A stretch of DNA of 64,000 bases. Origin: Angustibacter sp049994355 (GTDB taxonomy: Bacteria > Actinomycetota > Actinomycetes > Actinomycetales > Angustibacteraceae). The DNA lies in the NCBI RefSeq assembly GCF_049994355.1, contig NZ_CP188257.1, positions 2,790,001 through 2,854,000 on the forward strand, written 5' to 3'. Every line of letters begins with the position of its first letter. The first letter of the stretch is position 1. Below, piece after piece: positions 25,473 through 33,259 of this stretch. The translations under genes and the position numbers were made by a program. The notes under the pieces were generated by a model that searched no databases, had not been told where the DNA came from, and was given only the letters and a program-made list of their open reading frames with translations.

Positions 25473-25874
25473 TCAGTGCGCGTGTGCTCCGCGCCAGTAC
25501 TCGAAGACCCAGCCGATCAGCGCCAGCGAGGCCAGGCCGAGGCCGATGTAGAGCAGCCACCAGCCGGCCGCCAGACCCATGAACATCACGGCGCAGGACG
25601 CAGCCAGCGGCAGCGGCCACCACGAGTGCGGCGAGAAGAACCCGTACTCACCCGCGGCCGCCTCGATCGGCGCCGCCGGGTCGTCTTCGGGACGCGGGTC
25701 GATGTGCCGTGCCGTGTACCAGAGGTACCAGCCGACCATCAATGCGAGCCCAGCCGTGAGGAACAGGCCCACCGGACCGACGGGCTCGTCCCAGTGCGTC
25801 AGGATGCCGTAGATCACCCCGACCGGCGCGAAGAAGAACGCGCCGGCCCCGAACAGCCAGCTCTCGACCTTCAC
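25473..25874 (-). CDS. ctaF: Cytochrome c oxidase subunit IV (actinobacterial)
   Basis: 133 aa from GTG at 25874, 1 bp after the ctaD stop, with GGAG inside the ctaD end. Four membrane helices are predicted: WLFGAGAFFFAPVGVIYGILT, VGLFLTAGLALMVGWYLWY, LAASCAVMFMGLAAGWWLLYI and ASLALIGWVFEYWRG. The ARHIDPRPEDDPAAPIEAAAGEYGFFSPHSWWP loop between helices two and three is the family hallmark. It is an accessory, non-catalytic subunit of aa3 oxidase in the bcc-aa3 supercomplex. Translationally coupled to ctaD. Confidence 0.94.
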   Translation of the reverse strand: MKVESWLFGAGAFFFAPVGVIYGILTHWDEPVGPVGLFLTAGLALMVGWYLWYTARHIDPRPEDDPAAPIEAAAGEYGFFSPHSWWPLPLAASCAVMFMGLAAGWWLLYIGLGLASLALIGWVFEYWRGAHAH

Positions 25875-25875
25875 G

Positions 25876-27666
25876 TCAGCTCTCCTCGCCCTTCGGCTCC
25901 TGGTTGGCGGCCGCTCCGTCGCCCGATCCGGTGCCACCCGCCGTGGCGCCCACGGCCTCGGCATCGAGGTCGGGCTCGCCGTACAGGTGGTCCAGCACGG
26001 ACTTGTCCGCGGTGGGCTGGTCGAGCTCTGCGATCTCGGGGTGATGCAGGTCGAAGGCCGGCCGCTCGGACCGGATGCGCGGGATGCTGGTGAAGTTGTG
26101 CCGGGGCGGCGGGCAGGAGGTGGCCCACTCGAGCGACGCGCCGTAGCCCCACGGGTCGTCGACCTCGACCAGCGGAGCCGTCCGCCAGGTCTTCCAGACG
26201 TTGTAGATGAAGGGCAGCGTGGAGGCGCCGAGCAGGAAGGCCCCGATGGTCGAGAACTGGTTCTCCCAGGTGAAGCCCTCGCCGGCGTAGTAGTCGGCGT
26301 AGCGGCGCGGCATGCCCTCGACCCCGAGCCAGTGCTGGATCAGGAAGGTCATGTGGAAGCCGATGAACAGCATCCAGAAGTGCACCTTGCCGAGTCGCTC
26401 GTCGAGCATCCGCCCGGTGAACTTCGGCCACCAGAAGTAGAAGCCGGCGAACATGGCGAACACGACCGTGCCGAAGACGACGTAATGGAAGTGGGCCACC
26501 ACGAAGTAGCTGTCGGTCACGTGGAAGTCCAGCGCGGGGCTGGACAGGATGATGCCGGTCAAGCCGCCGAACAAGAACGTGACGAGGAAGCCGATCGACC
26601 ACAGCATCGGTGTCTCGAACGTCAGCTGGCCACGCCACATCGTGCCGATCCAGTTGAAGAACTTCACCCCGGTCGGCACCGCGATCAGCATCGTCATGAA
26701 CGCGAAGAAGGGCAGCAGCACCTGGCCGGTGGCGTACATGTGGTGGGCCCACACCGTCACGGACAGCGCGGCGATCGCGATCGTCGCGAAGACCATTCCC
26801 TTGTAGCCGAACAGCGGCTTGCGGCTGAACACCGGGATGATCTCGCTGATGATGCCGAAGAACGGCAGAGCGATGATGTAGACCTCGGGATGGCCGAAGA
26901 ACCAGAACAGGTGCTGCCACAGCATCGCGCCACCGTTGGAGGCGTCGAACACGTGCGCACCCAGGCGCCGGTCGGCACCGACCGCCAGCAGCGCCGCGGC
27001 CAGCACCGGGAAGGCCATCAGCACCAGCACCGACGTGATCAGCGTCGTCCAGCTGAACAGCGACATCCGGAACATCGTCATTCCGGGGGCCCGCATGCAG
27101 ATGATCGTGGTGATGAAGTTGACCGCGCCCAGGATGGTGCCGAAACCAGCCAACGCCAGTCCGAACACCCACAGGTCGGAGCCCAGGCCGGGCGAGTACA
27201 CCACGCTTGACAGCGGCGAGTAGGCCGTCCAGCCGAAGCTGGCCGCGCCCTGCGGGGTGAGGAAGCCGACCGAGGCGATGATGCCGCCGAACAGGTACAT
27301 CCAGTAGGCGAACATGTTCAGCCGCGGGAACGCGACGTCCGGCGCGCCGATCTGCAGCGGCATCAGCGCGTTGGCGAAGCCTGCGAACAAAGGCGTCGCG
27401 AACAGCAGCAGCATGATCGTGCCGTGCATGGTGAAGAGCTGGTTGTACTCGTCCGGCGTCCGCACGATCTGCAGGCCCGGCGAGAAGAGCTCGGCGCGGA
27501 TCAGCAGCGCGAGCACGCCACCGATCATGAAGAACACGAACGAGGTGATGAAGTACAGGTTCGCGATGACCTTGTGGTCGGTGCTGGTGACCCACTTGAC
27601 CACCGTCCGCCCCAGGGTGGGTCGGGCGGGCTCCACCCAGTCGACCTCGCGGTACAGGGTGGTCAT
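25876..27666 (-). CDS. ctaD: Cytochrome c oxidase subunit I
   Basis: 596 aa from ATG at 27666; the A is shared with the ctaC stop (TGATG). Twelve membrane helices. Haem a and binuclear-centre residues are visible in FTMHGTIMLLLF, WFFGHPEVYI (His-Tyr pair) and HHMYATG, with DSYFVVAHFHYV for the haem ligands. It is the catalytic, proton-pumping core of aa3 oxidase. The C-terminal tail after helix twelve is long and Gly/Ala-rich with DQPTADKSVLDHLYGEP, as in other actinomycetes. Confidence 0.97.
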   Translation of the reverse strand: MTTLYREVDWVEPARPTLGRTVVKWVTSTDHKVIANLYFITSFVFFMIGGVLALLIRAELFSPGLQIVRTPDEYNQLFTMHGTIMLLLFATPLFAGFANALMPLQIGAPDVAFPRLNMFAYWMYLFGGIIASVGFLTPQGAASFGWTAYSPLSSVVYSPGLGSDLWVFGLALAGFGTILGAVNFITTIICMRAPGMTMFRMSLFSWTTLITSVLVLMAFPVLAAALLAVGADRRLGAHVFDASNGGAMLWQHLFWFFGHPEVYIIALPFFGIISEIIPVFSRKPLFGYKGMVFATIAIAALSVTVWAHHMYATGQVLLPFFAFMTMLIAVPTGVKFFNWIGTMWRGQLTFETPMLWSIGFLVTFLFGGLTGIILSSPALDFHVTDSYFVVAHFHYVVFGTVVFAMFAGFYFWWPKFTGRMLDERLGKVHFWMLFIGFHMTFLIQHWLGVEGMPRRYADYYAGEGFTWENQFSTIGAFLLGASTLPFIYNVWKTWRTAPLVEVDDPWGYGASLEWATSCPPPRHNFTSIPRIRSERPAFDLHHPEIAELDQPTADKSVLDHLYGEPDLDAEAVGATAGGTGSGDGAAANQEPKGEES

Positions 27667-28544
27667 CACTGTCCTCCCACGTTCGGGATCTTCTCCGCCT
27701 GGCCGGGAACGAGCTGCTCCGGACTGAGGGAGTTGGGCAGCAGGCCGGTCTGGCCCTTGGCCTTCAGGTCCGCCATGTGCTGGTCGTAGTCCGCCTGCGA
27801 GACGACCTTCACCTGGAACAGCATCTGCGAGTGGTACGCGCCGCACAGCTCGGCGCACTTGCCACGGTACGTCCCGATGTCGGTGGGCGTGACCTGGAAG
27901 GTGTTCACCATGCCCGGCAGCATGTCGAGCTTCATCAGGAACGCCGGCACCCAGAACGAGTGGATGACGTCGCGCGAGGTCAGCACGAACTGGGTGGACT
28001 TGTCGACCGGCAGGTAGAGGATCGGTGCCTTCTCCTGGTCGGTGTCGGTACCGGTCAGGGGGGTCTGCGTCGTCGCCTCGTACACGTCGTTCGACAGGTA
28101 GTTGAAGTCCCACGCCCAGCGCTTGCCGACGACGTTCACCACGTTGTCGGGGTGGGCCGAGACCTTGAGCAGCGTCGTCTCGTCGCGCGCGGTGTAGTAG
28201 AACAGCGCACCGATCATGAACAGCGGGATGACCGAGTACAGGATCTCGATCGGCAGGTTGTAGCGCAGCTGCGTCGGGACGTGGTCGTCGTCCTTGCGCC
28301 GGCGGTACGCGACCACGCTGAAGATGATCAGACCCCATACGAGCGCCCCGACGGCGAGCGCCGCGATCCAGGAATTGACCCACAGGTTGGTGACGATCGG
28401 GGCGTCGGTCGTGACGCCCTTGGGCAGGAAGCCGCGCTCCACGACCGGCGAGCAACCACTGAGGGCCAGCGCGGCGGCTGCCGCGAGGACCGCGAGTCGC
28501 GCCACGGGCCTGCGGCTCCGACGCGATCGAGGGAGGTGACGCAC
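27666..28544 (-). CDS. ctaC: Cytochrome c oxidase subunit II
   Basis: 292 aa from GTG at 28544 with AAAGG 6 nt upstream; longer starts enter the antisense of the neighbouring gene. Lipoprotein signal with lipobox ALSGC, two membrane helices (IAALAVGALVWGLIIFSVV and EILYSVIPLFMIGALFYYTA), then the cupredoxin domain carrying the Cu(A) site CAELCGAYHSQM. It receives electrons from QcrC. It starts the minus-strand ctaC-ctaD-ctaF operon, divergent from the desulfurase-like gene across 111 bp. Confidence 0.95.
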   Translation of the reverse strand: MRHLPRSRRSRRPVARLAVLAAAAALALSGCSPVVERGFLPKGVTTDAPIVTNLWVNSWIAALAVGALVWGLIIFSVVAYRRRKDDDHVPTQLRYNLPIEILYSVIPLFMIGALFYYTARDETTLLKVSAHPDNVVNVVGKRWAWDFNYLSNDVYEATTQTPLTGTDTDQEKAPILYLPVDKSTQFVLTSRDVIHSFWVPAFLMKLDMLPGMVNTFQVTPTDIGTYRGKCAELCGAYHSQMLFQVKVVSQADYDQHMADLKAKGQTGLLPNSLSPEQLVPGQAEKIPNVGGQ

Positions 28545-28655
28545 GACGCACCTTTCGGACGGTTTCCTCGGCGGCTGGGCGCTGCCTTCGAACAGGCCAC
28601 AACCTACCGCAGCATGTCCGCTCGACCTGGGCAGGGTGGGGCTAGCGTTGCGCGC

Positions 28656-29816
28656 GTGCCGAACCCGCCGCACGCGTCCCACCGCCGGTTCCTGGACGCC
28701 TCGTCTCCACCGTTGTCCGACGTGGCCCGCCGGACCCTGCTCAACGCATTGGACCAGGGCTGGGCCGACCCTCGCCGGCTGCACGCCGAGGGCCGGCGCG
28801 CCCGGGCGCTGCTGGACGGCGCTCGCGAGGCGGTCGCCGCGGTGCTCGAGGTCGGCACCGACTCGGTCTCGTTCACCGGGTCCGGCACGACCGCCCGCCA
28901 GCTCGGGCTGCGCGGGCTCCTGCACGGTCGACGCCGGGCCGGTCGCGCGCTGGTGCTCAGTGCCGTGGAGCACTCCGCCCTGCTGCACACGGGTCAGTGG
29001 CACGAGAGCACGGGTGGGACGACGGCGCTCACGCCGGTCGACAGCCTGGGCCGAGTGCGCCTGGGCGAGCTCGCCGCCCAGGTCCGGTCAGAGGGTGTCG
29101 CGGCCGCCTGCCTGCAGGCTGCGAACGGCGAGGTCGGCACCCGGCAGCCGGTGGCCGAGGCTGCGGCGATCTGCGCCGACGCGGCGGTGCCGCTGCTGGT
29201 GGACGCCGGCTCGGTGCTGGGGCGCGACGCGCTGCCGATCGGTGGCGACGTGCTGGTGGCCGACGCCCGCTCGTGGGCCGGCCCAGCGGGAGTCGGCGTG
29301 CTCGCGGTGCGCAGCGGCGTGCGCTGGCGCGCTGACTGGCCGGTGGACGAGAACGAGCTCGGCCGGGTCCCGGGTGAGCCGGACGTGCCGGCCGCGCTGG
29401 CCGCCGCGGCCGCCCTGCAGGATGCCGAGCAGCATCGGCTGCAGCGGGCCGAGGTTGCGCGCGACCTGGTCGACCGGATCCGAGCGGCAGCCGCGGCGGT
29501 CCCGGACACCGAGGTGGTCGGCGACCCGGTGGACCGACTGCCGCACGTGGTGACCTTCTCCTTCCTGTTCGTGGACGGCGAGGCGCTCGTCCACGAGCTG
29601 GACCGGCGCGGGTTCGCCGTCGCCAGCGGGTCGGCGTGCACCGCCAGCACGTTGGAGCCCAGTCACGTGCTCGCCGCGATGGGGGTGCTGACCCACGGCA
29701 ACCTGCGACTGACCCTGCCGCTGGACCCGTCGGCGCAGGACGCCGACGCGTTCTGCGCGGAGCTACCCGGCGCGGTAGCCGACGTCCGCCGGATGCTCGG
29801 TTCGGACCGGCTGTGA
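28656..29816 (+). CDS. Cysteine desulfurase-fold protein lacking the PLP lysine
   Basis: 386 aa from GTG at 28656. Fold type I (NifS/IscS-like) landmarks are clear: SAVEHSALL (His106), AANGEVGTRQP, LLVDAGSVLG (Asp183) and the sulfur-accepting loop SGSACTA (Cys328). At the PLP-lysine position, where the family has (S/A)HKxxGPxGxG, this protein reads DARSWAGPAGVG, with Ser206 in place of Lys. The whole protein contains no lysine at all, so an internal aldimine cannot form. It may be a persulfide carrier or scaffold, or may have lost function. GTGA overlap with a TusA-like gene indicates a two-protein unit. Confidence 0.85.
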   Translation: MPNPPHASHRRFLDASSPPLSDVARRTLLNALDQGWADPRRLHAEGRRARALLDGAREAVAAVLEVGTDSVSFTGSGTTARQLGLRGLLHGRRRAGRALVLSAVEHSALLHTGQWHESTGGTTALTPVDSLGRVRLGELAAQVRSEGVAAACLQAANGEVGTRQPVAEAAAICADAAVPLLVDAGSVLGRDALPIGGDVLVADARSWAGPAGVGVLAVRSGVRWRADWPVDENELGRVPGEPDVPAALAAAAALQDAEQHRLQRAEVARDLVDRIRAAAAAVPDTEVVGDPVDRLPHVVTFSFLFVDGEALVHELDRRGFAVASGSACTASTLEPSHVLAAMGVLTHGNLRLTLPLDPSAQDADAFCAELPGAVADVRRMLGSDRL

Positions 29817-30067
29817 GCGCACCCGTCGAGCCGGTGCCGGTCGTCGTCGACGCCCGCGGCCTGCGCTGTCCCCTGCCGGTGATCCGGCTGGCCCAGGCGG
29901 CCGCCGACCTCCCCGCCGACTCTGTCGTCGTCCTGCTCGCCACCGACGTCGCCACTCGGCACGACGTCCCGGCGTGGGCGCGGATGCGTGGGCACCAGTG
30001 GGTCGGGGTCGAGGAGGAGCCGGGCGGCGACCTGCGGCTCACGGTGCGGCTGGTGGCCAGGCCGTAG
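29813..30067 (+). CDS. TusA-like sulfurtransferase
   Basis: 84 aa from GTG overlapping the preceding stop as GTGA. The SirA/TusA signature is intact: VVDARGLRCPLPVIRLAQAA, with the persulfide-carrying Cys19 in the CPxP motif. TusA proteins accept sulfur as a persulfide from a desulfurase and pass it to tRNA thiolation, molybdenum cofactor or redox pathways. Its upstream partner lacks the catalytic lysine, so the sulfur source is unclear; shared transcription with that gene suggests a fixed carrier pair. Confidence 0.88.
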   Translation: MSAPVEPVPVVVDARGLRCPLPVIRLAQAAADLPADSVVVLLATDVATRHDVPAWARMRGHQWVGVEEEPGGDLRLTVRLVARP

Positions 30068-30076
30068 GCTGTTCGC

Positions 30077-30724
30077 GTGAGCGCTCCCACGGACGACGTC
30101 ACCCAGACCACCGAGATCACCACGCTCGAGCAGCTGCGCCAGCTGGTCGGCGAGCCCCAGCCGCGAGTTGCCAGCAAGGACCGCTCGGAGCTTTCGGACG
30201 TGCACCGCCGCTGGCTGGCCGCGTCCCCCATGTGCTTCATCGGCACCTCGGCGTCCGACGGCACCTGCGACGTCTCACCCAAGGGCGACCCGGCCGGACT
30301 GGCCCTGGTGCTGGACGCGACGACGATCGCGATCCCGGAGCGCCCCGGCAACCGGCGAGTGGACGGCTACCGCAACGTGCTGAGCAACCCGCACGTCGGC
30401 CTGCTGTTCGTCATCCCCGGGCGCGGCGACACGCTACGGGTCAACGGCCGAGCCCGGCTGGTCAGCGACGCGCCCTGGTTCGACGACCTGGTGGTCAAGG
30501 ACCATCGGCCGCTGCTGGCGCTGGTGGTCGACGTCGAGAAGGTCTTCTTCCACTGCGCCAAGGCGTTCCTACGCTCGCAGCTGTGGGACCCCTCGACCTG
30601 GCAGCCGGACGCGGTCGAGTCACGCGCCAGGATCGCCGCGAAGATCGAACGTCCGGACACCCCGCTGCCTGAGCTGGAGCAGTACTACGGCCCGAGCTAC
30701 GCGGACGGCCTCTACCGAGCCTGA
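30077..30724 (+). CDS. Pyridoxamine 5'-phosphate oxidase-family flavoprotein
   Basis: 215 aa from GTG at 30077, 9 bp after the TusA-like gene. Split-barrel FMN-binding fold: MCFIGTSASDGTCDVSPKGDPAG (about 52-73), IPERPGNRRVDGYRNVLSNPHVGLLFVIPGRGDTLRVNGRA and EKVFFHCAKAFLRSQLWDP. This matches the MSMEG_1061-type FMN-dependent PPOX group, not true PdxH. The reaction is unknown. Probably the third gene of the desulfurase/TusA operon, though the link may be positional only. Confidence 0.85.
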   Translation: MSAPTDDVTQTTEITTLEQLRQLVGEPQPRVASKDRSELSDVHRRWLAASPMCFIGTSASDGTCDVSPKGDPAGLALVLDATTIAIPERPGNRRVDGYRNVLSNPHVGLLFVIPGRGDTLRVNGRARLVSDAPWFDDLVVKDHRPLLALVVDVEKVFFHCAKAFLRSQLWDPSTWQPDAVESRARIAAKIERPDTPLPELEQYYGPSYADGLYRA

Positions 30725-30747
30725 GCGACGTCCCCGGACGCGGCTCA
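30722..30747. terminator. Bidirectional hairpin between PPOX and aat genes
   Basis: Nested inverted repeat TGAGC-GA-CGTCC-CC-GGACG-CG-GCTCA spanning both stop codons of two convergent genes. It lacks a clear U-tract, as is common in actinomycetes. Likely acts as a two-way terminator. Confidence 0.6.
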
Positions 30748-31422
30748 GCTGAACGGCACCGGCGGCGCGAGCTCGAGTGCGTCCCGCAGCCGGCGCAGGT
30801 AGTCCTCGCGCGGCAGCTCGACGACGCCCAGGCTGGCCAGGTGCTCGGTACGCCACTGGACGTCGAGCAACCGGCGGGCCGAGTCGTCGGCCGCCCGCAT
30901 CACCTCGACCAGTGCCGCGAGCGCCACCTTTGAGGCGTCCCGCTCCCGGTGGAACATGGACTCCCCCGCGAACAGGCCGCCGATGGCCAGTCCGTACAGG
31001 CCGCCGACCAGGTCGCCGTTCCGCCAGCACTCCACCGAGTGGGCCCACCCGAGCTCGTGCAGCTGCTGGTAGGCCGCGGCGATGGCGGGGGTGATCCAGG
31101 CGCCGTCGCGGCCGGGGTCGGCGCAGCCGCGCACCACGTCGGCGAAGGCGGTGTCGATGCGGATCTCGAACCGCGGCAGCATCCGGCGCAGCGACCGGCT
31201 CACCCGCAGCGAGTCCAGCGGCAGCACGCCCCGGGGGTCCGGGGACCACCAGCCCAGCGGTGCCCGACCGCCGCTGCCGATGCCCATCGGGAACAGCCCA
31301 CGCCGGTAGGCCGCCAGGATCGTGCCGGGCGCCAGGTCGGCGCCGACCCCGACGAGGTCCTCCCCCGCCTCGGGATCGACGTCCAGGTCCCACGGGGACG
31401 GCGGTGGCTCGGACTGGGGCAC
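30745..31422 (-). CDS. aat: Leucyl/phenylalanyl-tRNA-protein transferase
   Basis: 225 aa from GTG at 31422; the upstream open frame is antisense or noncoding. It transfers Leu or Phe from aminoacyl-tRNA to N-terminal Lys or Arg, marking proteins for ClpS-ClpAP. Motifs: LAAYRRGLFPMG (about 38-49), WWSPDPRGVLPLDSLRVSRSL, WITPAIAAAYQQLHELGWAHSVECW and GGLYGLAIGGLFAGESMFHRERDASKVAL. Full length. It follows the adoK-like gene on the same strand after 29 bp. Confidence 0.95.
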   Translation of the reverse strand: MPQSEPPPSPWDLDVDPEAGEDLVGVGADLAPGTILAAYRRGLFPMGIGSGGRAPLGWWSPDPRGVLPLDSLRVSRSLRRMLPRFEIRIDTAFADVVRGCADPGRDGAWITPAIAAAYQQLHELGWAHSVECWRNGDLVGGLYGLAIGGLFAGESMFHRERDASKVALAALVEVMRAADDSARRLLDVQWRTEHLASLGVVELPREDYLRRLRDALELAPPVPFS

Positions 31423-31451
31423 CGTGGGCTCGCGGGCTCGTCGCGGTCCGG

Positions 31452-32438
31452 TCAGACCCGGCTGATCGTCAGGTGCGGCTCGATCTCGGCGGCCGCGTCC
31501 AAACCGTAGGCGTCCGAGAAGCGTTGCAGGAAGCCGCCGCGGCCCAGCTCGTACTCCTGGGTGCCGACGGTCTCGATCACGTAGGTCGCGAGCATCGAGC
31601 CGACCTGGGCGCAGCGGGTCAGGCCGAGGTCCCAGGACAGCCCGGCCAGGAAGCCCGCCCGGAAGGCGTCGCCGACTCCGGTCGGGTCGGCCTTGCGCAG
31701 CTCCTGCGCCACCGGCACCAGGATCGCGTCCTGACCCAGCTGGTCGATCCGTACGCCGCTGGCGCCGAGGGTGGTGATCCGGGTGCCGACGCGCCCGAGG
31801 ATCTCGCTCGCCGTCCAGCCGGTCTTCTGCTCGGTCAGGTGCGCTTCGTACTCGTTGCTGAACAGGTAGGTCGCACCGTCGATGAGCCGCCGGATGAACG
31901 GGCCGTCCGCGAAGGCCAGCTGCTGGGAGGGGTCCGCGGCGAAGGCGTAGCCGCGGGCCCGGCACTCCTCGGTGTGCCGCAGCATCGCCTCGGGGTCGTT
32001 CGCCCCGATCAGCACCAGGTCGAGGCCGCCGCGGGCCTGGGCCAGCGGGGTGAGCTCGATGTCGCGGGCCTCACTCATGGCGCCCGCGTAGAACGAGGCG
32101 ATCTGGGCCTGGTCGGAGTCGGTGGTGCAGATGAACCGGGCGGTGTGCCGCAGCTCGCTGGTGCGCACCCCGCCGCAGTCGACGCCGTGCCGCTCGAGCC
32201 AGGCGCGGTAGTCCACGAAGTCGGCACCGACGGCACCGACCAGCAGCGGACGGAGGCCGAGGTTGGCCAGTCCGAACGCAATGTTGGCCGCGACGCCGCC
32301 TCGGCGGATCTCGAGGTCGTCGACCAGGAAGGACAAGGAGATCTTGTCCAGCTGCTCGACGACCAGGGAGTCCGCGAAGCGGCTCGGGAAGGTCATCAGG
32401 TGGTCGGTGGCGATGGAGCCGGTGATCGCAATCTGCAC
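31452..32438 (-). CDS. adoK: Adenosine kinase (PfkB family), AdoK-like
   Basis: 328 aa from ATG at 32438. It phosphorylates adenosine to AMP. The start MQIAITGSIATDHLMTFPSRF, SLSFLVDDLEIRRGGVAANIAFGL, and IGANDPEAMLRHTEECR are very close to the mycobacterial adenosine kinase (Rv2202c type), which is ribokinase-like. The anion-hole/catalytic motif DPTGVGDAFRAGF is intact. It may also accept other nucleosides. A 12-bp palindrome lies 33 bp upstream of the start. Confidence 0.88.
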   Translation of the reverse strand: MQIAITGSIATDHLMTFPSRFADSLVVEQLDKISLSFLVDDLEIRRGGVAANIAFGLANLGLRPLLVGAVGADFVDYRAWLERHGVDCGGVRTSELRHTARFICTTDSDQAQIASFYAGAMSEARDIELTPLAQARGGLDLVLIGANDPEAMLRHTEECRARGYAFAADPSQQLAFADGPFIRRLIDGATYLFSNEYEAHLTEQKTGWTASEILGRVGTRITTLGASGVRIDQLGQDAILVPVAQELRKADPTGVGDAFRAGFLAGLSWDLGLTRCAQVGSMLATYVIETVGTQEYELGRGGFLQRFSDAYGLDAAAEIEPHLTISRV

Positions 32439-32470
32439 GGCGGCGACACTACCGTCCGAACATGCTGGAG

Positions 32471-32482
32471 TACCGATCGGTA
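32471..32482. promoter_or_regulatory. 12-bp palindrome, putative operator
   Basis: TACCGATCGGTA is a perfect palindrome in the gap upstream of adoK and before the small plus-strand ORF. The form resembles TetR-family operators. No matching regulator gene is adjacent. Confidence 0.45.
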
Positions 32483-32500
32483 ACGCCTTACGGTCGGATC

Positions 32501-32701
32501 ATGAGCAGATCAGCAACGGTTCCCGGGCCCCGCTCGGCGCTCGACGAGGGATCCGTGCACGACCTGTGGCTGGACGCCGCGCAGGTCGTCATGCCCGTCA
32601 CCACCCCGCACCAGGGGCACCTCGCGCCGGCCGAGGACGCGCTCGTCGTCCCGCAGGACGCGGCTGACCTGCTCGGCGGTCTGCCCACGTACGGGAGCTG
32701 A
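32501..32701 (+). CDS. Small hypothetical protein
   Basis: 66 aa from ATG at 32501; an ATG at 32462 is in frame but would place the palindromic operator inside the gene. No function recognised. The visible segment VHDLWLDAAQVVMPVTTPHQGHLAPAEDALVVPQDAADLLGG is not low-complexity and ends just before a strong terminator hairpin, which supports an expressed unit. It may be a chance ORF. Confidence 0.4.
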   Translation: MSRSATVPGPRSALDEGSVHDLWLDAAQVVMPVTTPHQGHLAPAEDALVVPQDAADLLGGLPTYGS

Positions 32702-32707
32702 CCAACC

Positions 32708-32760
32708 AACGCAGAGAAGTGGGGCACCCGACAGACTCGGGTGCCCCACTTCTCTGCGTT
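32708..32760. terminator. Strong bidirectional terminator hairpin
   Basis: A perfect 23-bp inverted repeat, AACGCAGAGAAGTGGGGCACCCG with its complement, separated by the loop ACAGACT. It lies between the small plus-strand ORF (ends 32701) and the minus-strand ErpA-like gene (ends 32770). Perfect arms and a symmetric A/T-flanked base favour a two-way terminator. Confidence 0.85.
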
Positions 32761-32769
32761 CGGCCGTGA

Positions 32770-33144
32770 TCAGCTGAAGCTGTCACCGCACGCGCAGCTG
32801 CTGCCGGCGTTGGGGTTGTCGATCGTGAAGCCCTGCTTCTCGATGGTGTCCGCGAAGTCGATCGTGGCGCCGCCGAGGTAGGGCGAGCTCATCCGGTCGA
32901 CGACGACCTCGACGCCGCCGAAGTCCTCAACCAGGTCACCGTCGAGGTCACGCTCGTCGAAGTACAGCTGGTAGATCAGGCCGGAGCAGCCACCGGGCTG
33001 CACGCCGATCCGCAGCCGCAGGTCGTCGCGGCCCTCCTGCTCGAGCAGGCTCTTGACCTTCTGCGCAGCCACGTCGGTCAGCACCACGCCGTGGGCGGGT
33101 GCCTCGGCGGCGGTCTGGTCGGTGGACTGGGTGGTCTCGGTCAT
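32770..33144 (-). CDS. erpA: Iron-sulfur cluster insertion protein (ErpA/HesB family)
   Basis: 124 aa from ATG at 33144; the longer open frame is unsupported. A-type carrier that receives and delivers [2Fe-2S] or [4Fe-4S] clusters. The three ligand cysteines are present in QPGGCSGLIYQL and the C-terminal SSCACGDSF. GVVLTDVAAQKVKSLLEQEG starts the domain after a Thr/Ala-rich extension of about 18 residues. Ends 10 bp from the strong terminator. Nearby Fe-S clients include nadA and the Rieske protein. Confidence 0.92.
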   Translation of the reverse strand: MTETTQSTDQTAAEAPAHGVVLTDVAAQKVKSLLEQEGRDDLRLRIGVQPGGCSGLIYQLYFDERDLDGDLVEDFGGVEVVVDRMSSPYLGGATIDFADTIEKQGFTIDNPNAGSSCACGDSFS

Positions 33145-33259
33145 TCGCGCATCCCTACTCGTCGACTCGTCGATCTGGCGGCCGTCAGCGACAACCACGT
33201 CCGTGCCCGGCATGTTCCCGTGCTCAGGTGCACGCTGCCACTGAGTCAAGAGTACGTCG

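Noticed and set aside
30077..30724. Pyridoxine oxidase PdxH that would supply PLP to the desulfurase-like protein
   Set aside because: Motifs fit the FMN-dependent PPOX side group and not PdxH, and the neighbour cannot bind PLP through a lysine anyway.
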